Positions 8,551-17,827 are shown, numbered from the stretch's first letter. The stretch: 53,465 nt of DNA from an uncultured Thermomicrobiales bacterium (GCA_902806405.1 CADCWL010000237.1:1-53465); one strand, 5' to 3'. Notes: a model not told the origin generated them from the sequence alone. Made by a program: numbers and translations.

Positions 8551-9354
8551 ATGGCGGTCATGAGCAGCGTCGATGAGGTCACGGGCGACCTGACCCGGCT
8601 CCGGTTTCTCTTCGTCAACCTCTACCTGTGGGGCACCCCCGACTCGTGGGTGCTCATCGACGCCGGGCTGCAGGGGAGCGCGGACACCATCGTCGCCACG
8701 GCGGAGGAGCGGTTCGGGGCGGGGAACGCGCCGCAAGCGATCGTGCTGACGCACGGGCACTTCGACCACGTCGGAGCGTTCCCCGAACTCTTCGAGCGGT
8801 GGGACGTGCCGGTCTACGTCCACCCCGCGGAGTTGCCGCACTTGACCGGGCGGGACGACTATCCGCCGCCCGACCCGACCGTTGGCGGAGGGGCGATGGC
8901 CCTCCTCTCGTTGACGTACCCGAAGGGCGCAATCGACCTCGGCGAACGTGTCCGGCCGCTGCCGGCGGACGGGACCGTGCCGGAGATGCCGGGCTGGCGC
9001 TGGGTCCACGCCCCCGGGCACACCGCCGGCCAGGTCGCTCTCTTCCGGGAGGAGGACCGCTGCCTCCTCCCGGCCGACGCCTTCGTGACGGTCAAGCAGG
9101 AGTCGCTCTACGCGGTAGCCACGCAGGAGCAGGAGGTGCACGGCCCGCCGGCCTACTTCACGCCCGATTGGCCCTCGGCGCGGCGCTCGGTTGAGGCACT
9201 GGCGGCCTTGCGGCCGGCGATCGCGGCGACGGGCCATGGGACGCCGATGCGCGGGGACGCGCTGACGCGCGGGTTGGAGGCGCTGGTCGCAGGTTGGGAC
9301 GAGATCGCGCTGCCGGACCGTGGACGGTACGTGCCCGAGAAGGGGGAGGGCTGA
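8551..9354 (+). CDS. MBL-fold metallo-hydrolase
   Basis: A 267-residue metallo-beta-lactamase-fold hydrolase. The di-metal motif HGHFDH is at residues 68-73 ([11 protein letters not shown]). A second metal-ligand motif, [12 protein letters not shown], comes later, followed by LLPADAFV with the bridging Asp, and ATGHGTPM supplies the last His. This pattern fits the glyoxalase II/Zn hydrolase branch; the substrate cannot be told from sequence. The ATG at 8551 has GGAGA eight bases upstream. An ATG three codons on (8560) is an alternative. It ends well before secA and is probably monocistronic. Confidence 0.88.
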   Translation: MAVMSSVDEVTGDLTRLRFLFVNLYLWGTPDSWVLIDAGLQGSADTIVATAEERFGAGNAPQAIVLTHGHFDHVGAFPELFERWDVPVYVHPAELPHLTGRDDYPPPDPTVGGGAMALLSLTYPKGAIDLGERVRPLPADGTVPEMPGWRWVHAPGHTAGQVALFREEDRCLLPADAFVTVKQESLYAVATQEQEVHGPPAYFTPDWPSARRSVEALAALRPAIAATGHGTPMRGDALTRGLEALVAGWDEIALPDRGRYVPEKGEG

Positions 9355-9518
9355 GCGGCACCGACCGGACAATCGCTGAGGCACGGCGCGCCATCCGGCG
9401 GTTGAGTCCGATCGCAGCCGTCATCCGAAAGAACGAGGGGCGACCGGACCGGGGAGGGGACGACGCCTTCCCGGCGCCGTCGTTGGGCGCGCCCACAGGG
9501 GACGCTAGGCACGCGGGG

Positions 9519-9524
9519 TATACT
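9519..9524 (+). promoter_or_regulatory. Candidate -10 element for secA
   Basis: A TATACT hexamer in an extended context (GGGGTATACT) stands out in the GC-rich gap 9355-9613, about 90 bases before the secA ATG. No good -35 hexamer lies 16-18 bases upstream, so this is only a candidate. Confidence 0.35.
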
Positions 9525-9613
9525 TGCATGGTTCGTTTCAGGGGCGGACGCAGCGCAGGCTGCTCGCCACGATAGCGCCCGGCCCGGCGGCTGGGCGGGG
9601 ATAAGAGCCAACC

Positions 9614-12220
9614 ATGCGAGGATTGCTGACGCGGGTCTTCGGCGACCCGAACGAGGCGCCGGTCAAGCCGTTTCAGCCGATTGTCGCGGACGTCAACGCG
9701 CTCGAGCCGGAGATGGCGGCGCTCGACGACGCCGGCCTGGCCGCGCTCGGTGCGGAGTTCCGGGGCCGGCTGGCGGCGGGCGAGACCCTCGACGACCTGC
9801 TGCCGGAGTCGTTCGCGGCGACGCGGGAGGTGGCGCGGCGGACGATCGGCCAACGCCCGTACGACACCCAGATCCTCGGTGCGGCGACCCTGCACGCCGG
9901 CAAGATCGCCGAGATGAAGACGGGCGAGGGGAAGACGTTGACGGCGACGCTGGCCGTCGCCCTCAACGCCGTCGAGGGACGGGGCGTCCACGTCGTCACG
10001 GTCAACGACTACCTGGCCAAGCGAGACGCGCAGTGGATGGGCCAGGTCTACCACGGCCTCGGGCTGTCGACCGCCTGCATCCAGCACGACGAGGCGTTCC
10101 TCTTCGACCCGGACTGGGAGTCGCCCGATCCGCGCTTGGCGAAGCTGCGGCCGGTCACCCGGCAAGAGGCGTACGCCGCCGACATCACCCACGGCACGAA
10201 CAACGAGTTCGGATTCGACTTTCTGCGCGACAACATGGTCTCGACGGCGGCGCAGCGGGTGCAGCGGGAGCTGCGCTACGCGATCGTCGACGAGGTCGAC
10301 AACATCCTGATCGACGAGGCGCGGACGCCGCTGATCATCTCCGGCCAGGCGGCGCAGGCGACCGACAAGTACTACCAGTTCGCCCAGGTCGTGAAGCAGC
10401 TCCGCCCGGAGAAGCACTACGAGCTCGACGCCAAGGCGCGGTCGGCGACGCTGACCGACGAGGGGATCGACAAGGTCGAGCAACTCCTCCAGATCCCCGA
10501 CGGGGAGAGCATCTACGACGAGCGCTACATCGAGCTGACCCACTACCTGGAGCAGGCGCTGAAGGCGCACGCCATCTTCCAGCGCGACAAGGACTACATC
10601 GTCCGCGACGACGAGGTGATCATCGTCGACGAGTTCACCGGGCGGATGATGGTCGGGCGGCGCTACAGCGAGGGGCTGCACCAGGCGATCGAGGCGAAGG
10701 AGGGGGTCCGCGTCCGCCGCCAGAACGTGACGATGGCGACGATCACCTTCCAGAACTACTTCCGGATGTACGACAAGCTCTCCGGGATGACCGGCACGGC
10801 GAAGACCGAGGCGGAGGAGTTCCGGCGGATCTACAACCTCGACGTCGTCTCGATCCCGACGAACCGGCCGATGGTACGGGAGGACCACGGCGATCTGATC
10901 TTCAAGAACGAGCAGGGCAAGTTCAACGCGGTCGTCGCCGAGATCGAGGAGATGCGGGCGGCGGGGCGGCCGACGCTCGTCGGGACCACCTCGGTCGAGA
11001 CCTCCGAGCGCCTCAGCGCCCTGCTCCAGCGGCACAAGATCCCGCATCAGGTGCTGAACGCCAAGCAGCACGAGCGAGAGGCCGCGATCGTCGCCGAGGC
11101 GGGGCAGGCCGCGGCGGTCACGATCGCGACCAACATGGCCGGCCGCGGCACCGACATCGTGCTCGGTCCGGGGGTGAAGGAGGCGGGCGGCCTCCACATC
11201 ATCGGCACCGAGCGGCACGAGGCGCGGCGGATCGACAACCAGCTCCGCGGGCGCGCCGGCCGCCAGGGGGATCCCGGCTCCTCCCGCTTCTACGTCTCAC
11301 TCCAGGACGACCTGATGAAGCGCTTCGGCTCCGATCGGATCACCGGGCTGATGGAGCGGCTCGGGATGGAAGAGGACGTCCCGATCGAGCACCGGGTGAT
11401 CTCCAAGTCGATCGAGAGCGCCCAGACCAAGGTCGAGGGGCACAACTTCGACCTCCGCAAGCACGTCGTCCAGTACGACGACGTGATGAACAAGCACCGT
11501 GAGGTGATCTACCGCGACCGGGGCGAGATCGTCGCCGGCGAGGACATGCACGACCGGGTCTGGGAGCTGATCGAGGGAGAGATAGCGGCGATCGTCGACG
11601 GCCACCTCAACGCCGCGATGAAGGGTGAGGACCCGGACTACGAGGGGATGATCGAGGCCTACACCGGCCTGATCCCGCTTACCAAGCTCGAGCTCGATGA
11701 CATCGACGGGATGGATCGCGAGGAGTTGATCGATCTCCTGACCGACGACGCCGAGGCGGCGTACGGGGAGGTCGAAGCCCGGTTCGGCCCGGAGACGATG
11801 CGCAAGGTCGAGCGGCACGTGATGCTGGCGACGATCGACAAGCTCTGGGTCGAGCACCTGACGGCGATGGACGAGCTGCGGGAAGGGGTGGGCCTCCAGG
11901 CCTACGGCCAGAAGGACCCGTTGGTCGTCTACAAGACGCAGGGGTACGACCTCTTCCAGGCGCTGATCGCCCACATCCAGCACGACGTGGCGCGGACGAT
12001 CTTCCGGGTCCAGCCGGCCGTGGCCCAGCAACCGGTGCGAACGGCGGTGACCGACGAGGCGGCCGCGGCGACAACAAACCGGAACGGCGCGAACGGCAAC
12101 GGCAACGGCCACACCCCGCGCCGGACGAACCGGGTCGGCGCGAACGACCCGTGCTGGTGCGGCAGCGGCAAGAAGTACAAGCGCTGCCACGGAGCGCCGG
12201 TGGCAAAGGCGCTCGTCTGA
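9614..12220 (+). CDS. secA: Preprotein translocase ATPase SecA
   Basis: SecA is the ATP-driven motor that pushes unfolded secretory proteins through SecYEG. The 868-residue protein has the expected order: N-terminal DEAD-like motor with Walker A (MKTGEGKTLTATLA) and the DEVD box (IVDEVDNILIDEARTPL), the preprotein cross-linking domain, the second motor domain (TTSVETSERLS, TNMAGRGTDIVLGPGV, QLRGRAGRQGDPGSSRF), the helical scaffold/wing region (MNKHREVIYRDRGEI, KLWVEHLTAMDELREG), and a C-terminal SEC-C zinc tail (NDPCWCGSGKKYKRCHG) after an Asn/Gly-rich linker. Length is normal. The start (MRGLLTRVFGDPNEAP) is the conserved one; the ribosome-binding site is weak. No second secA is in the window. 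Confidence 0.98.
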   Translation: MRGLLTRVFGDPNEAPVKPFQPIVADVNALEPEMAALDDAGLAALGAEFRGRLAAGETLDDLLPESFAATREVARRTIGQRPYDTQILGAATLHAGKIAEMKTGEGKTLTATLAVALNAVEGRGVHVVTVNDYLAKRDAQWMGQVYHGLGLSTACIQHDEAFLFDPDWESPDPRLAKLRPVTRQEAYAADITHGTNNEFGFDFLRDNMVSTAAQRVQRELRYAIVDEVDNILIDEARTPLIISGQAAQATDKYYQFAQVVKQLRPEKHYELDAKARSATLTDEGIDKVEQLLQIPDGESIYDERYIELTHYLEQALKAHAIFQRDKDYIVRDDEVIIVDEFTGRMMVGRRYSEGLHQAIEAKEGVRVRRQNVTMATITFQNYFRMYDKLSGMTGTAKTEAEEFRRIYNLDVVSIPTNRPMVREDHGDLIFKNEQGKFNAVVAEIEEMRAAGRPTLVGTTSVETSERLSALLQRHKIPHQVLNAKQHEREAAIVAEAGQAAAVTIATNMAGRGTDIVLGPGVKEAGGLHIIGTERHEARRIDNQLRGRAGRQGDPGSSRFYVSLQDDLMKRFGSDRITGLMERLGMEEDVPIEHRVISKSIESAQTKVEGHNFDLRKHVVQYDDVMNKHREVIYRDRGEIVAGEDMHDRVWELIEGEIAAIVDGHLNAAMKGEDPDYEGMIEAYTGLIPLTKLELDDIDGMDREELIDLLTDDAEAAYGEVEARFGPETMRKVERHVMLATIDKLWVEHLTAMDELREGVGLQAYGQKDPLVVYKTQGYDLFQALIAHIQHDVARTIFRVQPAVAQQPVRTAVTDEAAAATTNRNGANGNGNGHTPRRTNRVGANDPCWCGSGKKYKRCHGAPVAKALV

Positions 12221-12240
12221 GTCCCGTCCGGTAGCGACCC

Positions 12241-12826
12241 GTGCGAGGCAGACTGACGACGGCGGCGCGATCGAGCGAGGGCGACGCCGGCCGGGCTCTT
12301 GACGGTCGAGGAGCTCGCGCTCTTGCTGGGCGACGGCAATCGGTACGGGCTGATTGAGGGGATGATGTTCCGGTCGTCGCCCCCACCTCTCTTGCCCAGC
12401 AACCTCGGCTCGAATCACCGCGCGCCTCGTCGTTGTTGCCGACGACCACGGCTCTGGCGAGATCGCGGCCGCTGACGGTCGATACGTCCTCGCGCGTTCC
12501 CCCGCTATGGTGCGGTCGCCCGCTGTCGGCGTCGTTGGAGCAGACCGGGTGCCGACCGCGGAGGAGCAACGGCACTCCGCGGAGTTCGTGCCCGACGCCG
12601 CAGTCGCGGTCATCCTGCCATCCGCCCCGATAACGGACACCGTGCGCAAGGTGCGCAGCACCTTGCGCACGGTGTCCCGCTGGTCCGGGTATTCCAGCCC
12701 AAGAGACGGACGGGGATGATGCGCCGAGCGGGCGGAGAAGCCCAGGCGCCGCGGGAGGGTGACCGCCTCGACGGCGGAGACCTCCAACCGGGGTTCCGGC
12801 TGCCGGTGAGCGAATTCCGCCGCTGA
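12241..12826 (+). pseudogene. Broken Uma2-family (DUF820) endonuclease-like gene
   Basis: Pieces of one Uma2 protein are readable in different plus-strand frames, in the right order. They are LTVEELALLLGDGNRYGLIE (from about 12298), then DDHGSGEIAAADGRYVLARS and FVPDAAVAVILPS...TDTVRKV (12440-12655), then VFQPKRRT and finally LDGGDLQPGFRLPVSEFRR with a stop at 12824-12826. At least two frameshifts separate them. The segment where Uma2 proteins continue after TVRKV has been replaced by an inverted copy of the preceding 20 bases (12635-12677). Uma2 proteins have a PD-(D/E)XK nuclease-like fold and unknown function, are abundant in cyanobacteria and Chloroflexota, and often decay. A GTG at 12241 is a plausible original start. 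Confidence 0.75.
12635..12677. repeat. Inverted repeat, 20-bp perfect arms, 3-base loop
   Basis: Bases 12635-12654 (GGACACCGTGCGCAAGGTGC) are the exact reverse complement of 12658-12677, around a GCA loop. The left arm is ordinary Uma2 coding sequence (DTVRKV); the right arm is not what the family has there. This suggests the right arm was copied from the left by template switching. Confidence 0.7.
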
Positions 12827-12836
12827 GACTTAGGAC

Positions 12837-12870
12837 GAACCCCCCGTCTCCGAAACGGGGACGGGGGTTC
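12837..12870. terminator. GC-rich terminator-like hairpin between convergent genes
   Basis: The arms GAACCCCCCGTCTCCG and CGGGGACGGGGGTTC pair around an AAA loop with one bulge and one T-G pair. The hairpin lies between the Uma2 remnant and the oppositely oriented zinc-ribbon gene, ten bases after the latter's stop. It could end transcription from both sides, though there is no T-run. Confidence 0.5.
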
Positions 12871-12880
12871 TTGCTGCACG

Positions 12881-13888
12881 CTAGCCGCGGTCTGGCACGA
12901 GGGCGGCAACGGCGCGGTCGATGGCGGCGAGGGCGGCGTCGTGCTCGTCGAGGAGGGCGAGGAGGGGGTCGGCGCGGACGGCGAGGTCGAGCATGGCGTC
13001 GATGTCGCGGGGGCGGTCGCGGACGGCACGGAGGGCGGCGCGGAGGAGTTCACGGTCGCTCGCTGCCGCGCCGGCGTCGGTCGGCAGGGCGGCCTGGAGG
13101 TCGACGGCGACGGCCTCCGCGTCGAACTCCGGCCCGGCGGTCAGCGCGGGCAGGAGGGCGCGCAGTTCCTCGACAAGGGCAGCGGCGCGCTCCGCCGCGT
13201 CCCCGACGGTGTCCGGCAATGGGGGAGCCTGCCGCTCGTCACCGGCCGGGAGGAAAGGGTCGGCGGCGTCGAGCCCGTCCACCGCGTCGTCCGGCGGGGG
13301 GGCGTCCGCTTCGACGCCGGAGGGCGCGGCCGCCGGGAGTGGGGCGCCAGGGTCTGGGCCGATGTCGACCGGGTCGGCGGGCGCGTCCGTTCGGGCGCCC
13401 CAAGCGCCGACGGCCCAGGAGACCGGCGCTTGGTCGCCGTCGTCCAGGTCCGGGTCCGGGTCCGGGTCCGGGTCCGGGTCCGGGTCCGAGGCGGGATAGG
13501 CGGTAGCGGCGGCCTCGTCGAGCGGGGCTGGCGCCTCCGTCTCGCGGGGGGCGCCCCAGCCGACGGACCAGGGGGAGGCGTCGGGCGTGGGCCAAGAGGA
13601 GGAGATGACCTGATCGGCGATCGCCGGCTCCGGTTCGTCCGCGATGCCCTCCTCGTCGGCCGTGTCCGCGACCGCCGGTCGGTCGTCGTCGGCATCGGCG
13701 CGGGCGGGTGCGAGCGGGCCGTTCGACGCCGCCGGGACCGGCCGGTCCTCCGCCGCTAGGTCGGAGGCAGGGGCGACGTCGCCGGCCGTCGGGGCGTCGT
13801 CGGTCCCCACGGTGAGACGATAGCCGCAGGTGGTGCAGAACTTGGCGCCAGGGCGCGTGGGCGCGCCGCAGTTGGGGCACCGCTCCAT
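12881..13888 (-). CDS. Zinc-ribbon protein with acidic low-complexity middle and Asp-Pro repeat
   Basis: The 335-residue product starts at an ATG (13888) with a strong AAAGGAG five bases upstream. Residues 1-25 are a zinc ribbon (MERCPNCGAPTRPGAKFC, then TTCGYRL; Cys4, 7, 18 and 21). Residues about 26-230 are a disordered acidic Ala/Asp/Pro/Glu stretch containing a run of Asp-Pro dipeptides encoded by a hexanucleotide repeat. The C-terminal ~100 residues look helical (AAERAAALVEELRALLPALT, LLRAALRAVRDRPRDIDAML, LLDEHDAALAAIDRAVAAL). Zinc-ribbon-plus-linker proteins of this type are common and usually uncharacterised; a scaffold or regulatory role is possible but unproven. The nucleotidyltransferase-like gene diverges from it. 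Confidence 0.75.
   Translation of the reverse strand: MERCPNCGAPTRPGAKFCTTCGYRLTVGTDDAPTAGDVAPASDLAAEDRPVPAASNGPLAPARADADDDRPAVADTADEEGIADEPEPAIADQVISSSWPTPDASPWSVGWGAPRETEAPAPLDEAAATAYPASDPDPDPDPDPDPDLDDGDQAPVSWAVGAWGARTDAPADPVDIGPDPGAPLPAAAPSGVEADAPPPDDAVDGLDAADPFLPAGDERQAPPLPDTVGDAAERAAALVEELRALLPALTAGPEFDAEAVAVDLQAALPTDAGAAASDRELLRAALRAVRDRPRDIDAMLDLAVRADPLLALLDEHDAALAAIDRAVAALVPDRG
13447..13488. repeat. Seven tandem copies of the hexamer GGTCCG
   Basis: Seven perfect head-to-tail hexamers lie inside the zinc-ribbon gene and encode the Asp-Pro run on the minus strand. Copy number changes would add or remove dipeptides without shifting the frame, so the linker length can vary by slippage. 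Confidence 0.85.
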
Positions 13889-14119
13889 CGAGACTCCTTT
13901 GGGTGGGGTCGCGTCCCCCTCGGCCCGGGCGACGGCTCGATTCTGGCCCGGTATGGTACAGCGTCGGGCGGCGGCGCGATGCGGTCCCGATCGGAGGCGG
14001 GGGCAGGGCTGGCGGCTCGCGAACGTGGGTGACGGCGTCGGTCCCCACTCCGGGGATGCCGCTGAGTTGGGGTAGGGAACTGGCATGGCTGCTGTCGTGA
14101 CGCCCGCCGAGAGAGGCCG

Positions 14120-15424
14120 GTGGTGAGCGCGAACGAGACGCCCGCGCCGCGGCGTATCGCGGAGGCGGCTACCGCTGGAGACGGGCCGAGGCAGGCCTGG
14201 CTGGCGGCGGTCGCCGCGGCGACGGCGGAACCTGGGGACTACGCGCCCGTCTCGGACACGGGCATCGGCGGCCACGAGTTGGCGGTGCTCGACTTCGACC
14301 CGGTGGCGGCGGAGTGGTTGCGGCGGCTGGGGCAAACGATCGCCACGCCACCGGCGCCGGGGGTGCGGACGGCGCTGGCGGTGACGGGAAGCTGCGCCCA
14401 GGGCAGGGTTCAACCCTTCCCCACCGACGTCGATTTCTTCGAGCGGGTCCACCTGTCGGCGCCGACACGGGCGGAGGCGTTGCGGCGGCTCGGACAGATG
14501 GTTCGGGAAACCGTGGCGCGGGTGGCGGCGGCGCCGGGCTTCGCGCTGGAGGAGGTCTACTTTGGCCACCTCCCCGCCTCCTTAGCCGATGCCCAGCCGC
14601 ACCGGGTCGGGGCCGCGCTCGCCTGGCGCGAGGCTGACGTGGCGGCGGGCGCGGTGGAGCTGCGGGTGCCGGGGGGCGGGCCGGCCGGTCGGGCAACGTG
14701 GGCGGCGGCGGCGGCCGACCCCGGCTTCGTCAAGCTCGACTGGTTCGTCGGCGGGGGGGTGCTGGCCCGGCCGGCCCGGGTGTCGAAAGTGATCGATCCG
14801 ACGTGGCAGGGGCCGGACGGGCGGATGGAAAGTCTGGACGGGGCCGTCGACGCCGACTTCCAGCAGGTCTACCTGGCCGCGGCGGCGGCCGCGCTGGCCG
14901 AGCAGTTGACCGGCGGCACGGCGGGGGACCGGGCCGGCTACCTGGCCGCCATGGAGCAGGAGGTCGTGCGCTACCGGCGGCACCCGGCGGACCACGCGAA
15001 GGTGGCGAAGCGCCTGTACAACCTCTGCCGCCTGAGCGGTCGCTTCGCCGAGGCGCTCTTTCTGCGCGACCTCCTGGCCGAGCCGCCGGCGCGGCTCGCC
15101 CAGCTCCGGGCGGCGCTGGAGGTGACCGGGTTGCGCCCCTGCGCCGGCCGGGAAGGGGACGTGGTGACCGCCGATCAGGCCGCGATCCTGGACGAGCTCG
15201 ACGCCGCGCTGCCGGGCGACACGGCGTGGGCCTCGGCGGCGGGGGCGTGCCGGGAGGGCGGGGGCGAGGGCGTGCGGCGGACGGCGATAGCGGCGCTGGA
15301 CGCGCTGCTGGCGGAGCGGGTCGACGCGGCGTTTCGGGCTCGGCTGCTGGGGCACCGCCCCACGGCGGCCCTGCTGGCGGATCTCGAGGCGCGGCGGCAA
15401 GACGGGGGACGGGGCGCCTGGTAG
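14120..15424 (+). CDS. Nucleotidyltransferase-like protein of unknown function
   Basis: This 434-residue protein begins at a GTG (14120; a second GTG follows immediately) after GAGAGAGG. Around residues 90-110, TGSCAQGRVQPFPTDVDFF matches the DNA polymerase beta superfamily signature GS...D-x-D (Gly90, Ser91, Asp103, Asp105), so a nucleotidyl transfer function is plausible. A later segment, DPGFVKLDWFVGGG, could supply the third acidic residue. The C-terminal half is helical (YLAAMEQEVVRYRRHPADHA, VAKRLYNLCRLSGRFAEALF). I cannot place it in a named family. It is flanked by unrelated genes and appears to stand alone. Confidence 0.6.
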   Translation: MVSANETPAPRRIAEAATAGDGPRQAWLAAVAAATAEPGDYAPVSDTGIGGHELAVLDFDPVAAEWLRRLGQTIATPPAPGVRTALAVTGSCAQGRVQPFPTDVDFFERVHLSAPTRAEALRRLGQMVRETVARVAAAPGFALEEVYFGHLPASLADAQPHRVGAALAWREADVAAGAVELRVPGGGPAGRATWAAAAADPGFVKLDWFVGGGVLARPARVSKVIDPTWQGPDGRMESLDGAVDADFQQVYLAAAAAALAEQLTGGTAGDRAGYLAAMEQEVVRYRRHPADHAKVAKRLYNLCRLSGRFAEALFLRDLLAEPPARLAQLRAALEVTGLRPCAGREGDVVTADQAAILDELDAALPGDTAWASAAGACREGGGEGVRRTAIAALDALLAERVDAAFRARLLGHRPTAALLADLEARRQDGGRGAW

Positions 15425-15675
15425 CGGCGGACCGGGTGTCGGCGTTGCAGGATATCGAGGTCTCCGCTGGCACCCTCCACTCGGTCCGCCGCGGTCGGAG
15501 ACCGGCACCCCGGTCGGTTCGCCACCTCGGACGGACGGCCCTCGGCCGTGCACCCGGACGGACGGAGTAGGGGGAGGTTGGCGCGCCCGCTCACCTCCCA
15601 TCCCACGACGAGCCGTCCACCCCGATCACGCCGGCCGGGCCGTACGGGCGAGGGGGTCAGCGGCGGCTCGGCTCG

Positions 15676-16360
15676 TCACCCGGTCGGCGAGGGCTCGGCG
15701 GGTGGAGGCGTCGGGGCGGCGGCGGTGGCCCGCGACTCGACGGTGGCGCGGACCCCGCTCTCGACCGTTACCTCGATCCGCGCCTGGTCGTCGAAGGTCG
15801 CGATGGCCGGCGGGCTAGCGACGGCCGTTACCGCCGGCGCGGTGGTGGCCGGCGGGGCCGCCGTCGTGCCGGTCGCCGCGGCGGTGGCGGTGGTGGCGGC
15901 AGCGGTCCGCGGGGCCGTGGGCACCGCATCCGGCCGGATCGCGGCATCGGGCATGGCAGTTGGCACCATCTCGGTCGGTGGCGTGGTGGCCGGGGGAGGG
16001 ATCATTGCCGAATCCGAGGGGGAGACGGTCGCGGCCGAGGCGCTGGGCGAAGGAGACGGGATGGGGGACGGCTCGGGAACGGTCGTTGCCGCGCGGTCGC
16101 GACGGGCGGGGGCGCCGGTGCCGCGCATGGTGACGCGGTCGTCACCCGACGCGATGGTCCAGCCCCGCCCGAGAGTGCCCCACGCGATATCGCCGGTGGC
16201 GAGGCGAGCAAGGAGGTCGAGGAGGTCTGCGCGCTCGCGCGCGGGGAGGCTGGGCAGGGGTCGCGTTCTCGCCGACGGTGACGATGGTGGGGCCCTGGCC
16301 GGCGGCGAGCCCGACGCCGAGCGCGAGGGTCAAGAGCGCGGCGGCGAGGGTTGCGCCCAT
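15676..16360 (-). pseudogene. Secreted Ala/Pro/Thr-rich protein with an apparent frameshift
   Basis: From an ATG at 16360 the minus strand encodes a clear signal peptide (MGATLAAALLTLALGVGLAA, then GQGPTIVTVGENATP). That frame then degenerates into Arg/Pro and stops at 16142. The adjacent frame, one base on, carries the obvious continuation: SLPARERADLLDLLARLATG, DIAWGTLGRGWTIASGDDRV, then a long Pro/Ser/Thr/Ala linker and DDQARIEVTVESGVRATVES, ending at 15676. The two halves join near 16250-16275, where a CCCC run occurs. So this is either a real frameshift, a sequence error, or (less likely) a recoding site. The mature protein would be extracytoplasmic with one small folded region and a disordered tail. 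I do not recognise the family. Confidence 0.6.
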
Positions 16361-16703
16361 GCGTCCCGGTCGGCGGCGGCCAGATGACCACGGGGATGCT
16401 CGGCGGTGCGGGGGCACATCGGTGTCCGCCCTTTCCGCCGGGTACGCGGGGGCAAACCTGGGCAGCGGGCCGGCATCCTACCGCGTCGCGGGGGAAGATG
16501 GGCGTCACCGGAGGCCCGGAAGTCGGGGCACGGCGGACGTCGGGCACGTACCGGAGGACGGAGGGGCGCACCGCCGTTCACCCCTACAATGGGAACGAAA
16601 CCGGGCCGGTCGCCGGACGCAGGTCCGCCGCCCGCGTACCCGGAGCGGGCGCGGGCCAGACGGTCGGCGGCGGGCGGGTGTCGACCTGGGCGAGGGGGCA
16701 GCG

Positions 16704-17321
16704 ATGGCAAGCGAGCTGCTGGCGGGGCGGATGGCCATCAAGGCCCGGCAGATCCGGCCGGGGCAAGCGCACGCCGTCGAGATCGGGGCCGGTCAGTTGG
16801 TCCAGATCACCGACGCGCGGGGAAAGCAGGTCGCGGACTTCGTCGCCTTTGCCGGGGCGGATCGGGCGACGTACGTCTCCACGGCGGCGACCAGGAGCGC
16901 GAACGGGAACCTGATGCTGCAGACGGGGATGACCCTCGTCTCGAACCGGCGAACGCCGATGTTCGAGCTGATCGAGGACACGGTCGGTCGGCACGACATG
17001 CTCTTTGCGGCGTGCGACCCGCAGCGGTACGAGGAGCTAGGGGCTCCCGGCCACGCCAACTGCAGGACGGCGCTGGCGGACGCCTTGAAGCCATTCGCGG
17101 TGAGCTACGAGCGGATACCCGATCCGATCAACTGGTTCATGAACGTAGCGGTCCGCCAGCGGGGCGAGTTGGAGATCCGGGAGCCCATCTCGATGGGAAA
17201 CGACTACGTGCTGCTGCGGGCGCTAGCCGACGCGGTGGTGGCGGTCTCGGCCTGCCCGCAGGACCTGAACCCGACGAACGGGGGGGAGCCGAGCGACATC
17301 TTGGTGCGGGTGTACCGGTAA
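16704..17321 (+). CDS. DUF1989 / urea carboxylase-associated family protein
   Basis: The 205-residue product resembles the DUF1989 family, whose members are often encoded with urea amidolyase or urea carboxylase and bind metal. Visible family features are QLVQITDARGKQVADFVAF, NGNLMLQTGMTLVSNRRTPM, HDMLFAACDPQRYEELG, GHANCRTALADALKPFAV, DPINWFMNVAVRQRGELEIR and DYVLLRALADAVVAVSACPQ, with the conserved Cys and His residues in the last two thirds. The ATG at 16704 follows CGAGGGGGC; the open frame continues far upstream but that part overlaps the secreted protein on the other strand. No urea genes are nearby, so the local context does not indicate a substrate. TACAAT at 16583-16588 could be a -10 element. 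Confidence 0.85.
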   Translation: MASELLAGRMAIKARQIRPGQAHAVEIGAGQLVQITDARGKQVADFVAFAGADRATYVSTAATRSANGNLMLQTGMTLVSNRRTPMFELIEDTVGRHDMLFAACDPQRYEELGAPGHANCRTALADALKPFAVSYERIPDPINWFMNVAVRQRGELEIREPISMGNDYVLLRALADAVVAVSACPQDLNPTNGGEPSDILVRVYR

Positions 17322-17667
17322 CCTGGAAGCCGAAGCGCGCTCCCACTCCATGCGGCAGGCACAACTCCGCCGCCCTGGTCCCCGCCCATAAAGCCCCGTC
17401 GCGGCTCGACTCCGGGCGCCGGTCGATAGGCAGCATCCCAGCGACTGGACGGGGAAAGCCCGCTCACCCTCCTTGCAGGAGCGGCGCGCGGGCGGGGAAC
17501 CGGGCGTCCCAGCCCCGCTGTGGCGGCCCGCGGCGGCGCCTAACCGGGAATCCGGGTGATCACCATGCCGCCCGCGGGACCGCGATCAAGGATTCGGGTC
17601 GAACCCACCGTGCCCCTCCCGGACCGACCACGGCCGGAATCCGCCAGGGGTTGCCCCGAAACCCGTT
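17322..17667. other. Intergenic, nothing recognised
   Basis: About 345 bases between the convergent DUF1989 gene and a tiny minus-strand gene. No RNA gene, clear terminator or coding frame was found. Confidence 0.4.
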
Positions 17668-17733
17668 CTAGAAAATCAGGATGAGGATGATGATGATCAG
17701 GATCAGCGTGATAAGTCCGCCGCCGATGTACAT
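17668..17733 (-). CDS. 21-residue hydrophobic membrane peptide
   Basis: A minus-strand ATG at 17733 is preceded by a near-perfect ribosome-binding site (GAAGGAGGATCCC then ATG) and opens a 21-codon frame ending in TAG. The peptide starts MYIGGGLITL and the rest is an unbroken run of Ile/Leu ending in Phe, that is, one membrane-spanning helix with almost nothing outside. The strong ribosome-binding site and the conserved-looking layout argue that it is translated. A second tiny gene with the same layout (Tyr-[Ile/Val]-Gly near the start, Leu-Ile-Leu-[Ile/Leu]-Phe at the end) lies 94 bases upstream on the same strand. Function unknown; possibilities are a small regulatory membrane peptide, or a hydrophobic toxin, although no antisense RNA or antitoxin is visible. 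Confidence 0.65.
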   Translation of the reverse strand: MYIGGGLITLILIIIILILIF

Positions 17734-17827
17734 GGGATCCTCCTTCGCGAGGGTGCCTCCATCGCCGCCGTGACGACGGGGGCGACCGTCCGTCCGCGCC
17801 CTAAAAGGGACCCGCACACGGCACGGC

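Noticed and set aside
13441-13490. Short regular repeats that might be a CRISPR array
   Set aside because: It is an uninterrupted 6-bp tandem repeat with no spacers and lies inside a coding frame, where it encodes Asp-Pro.
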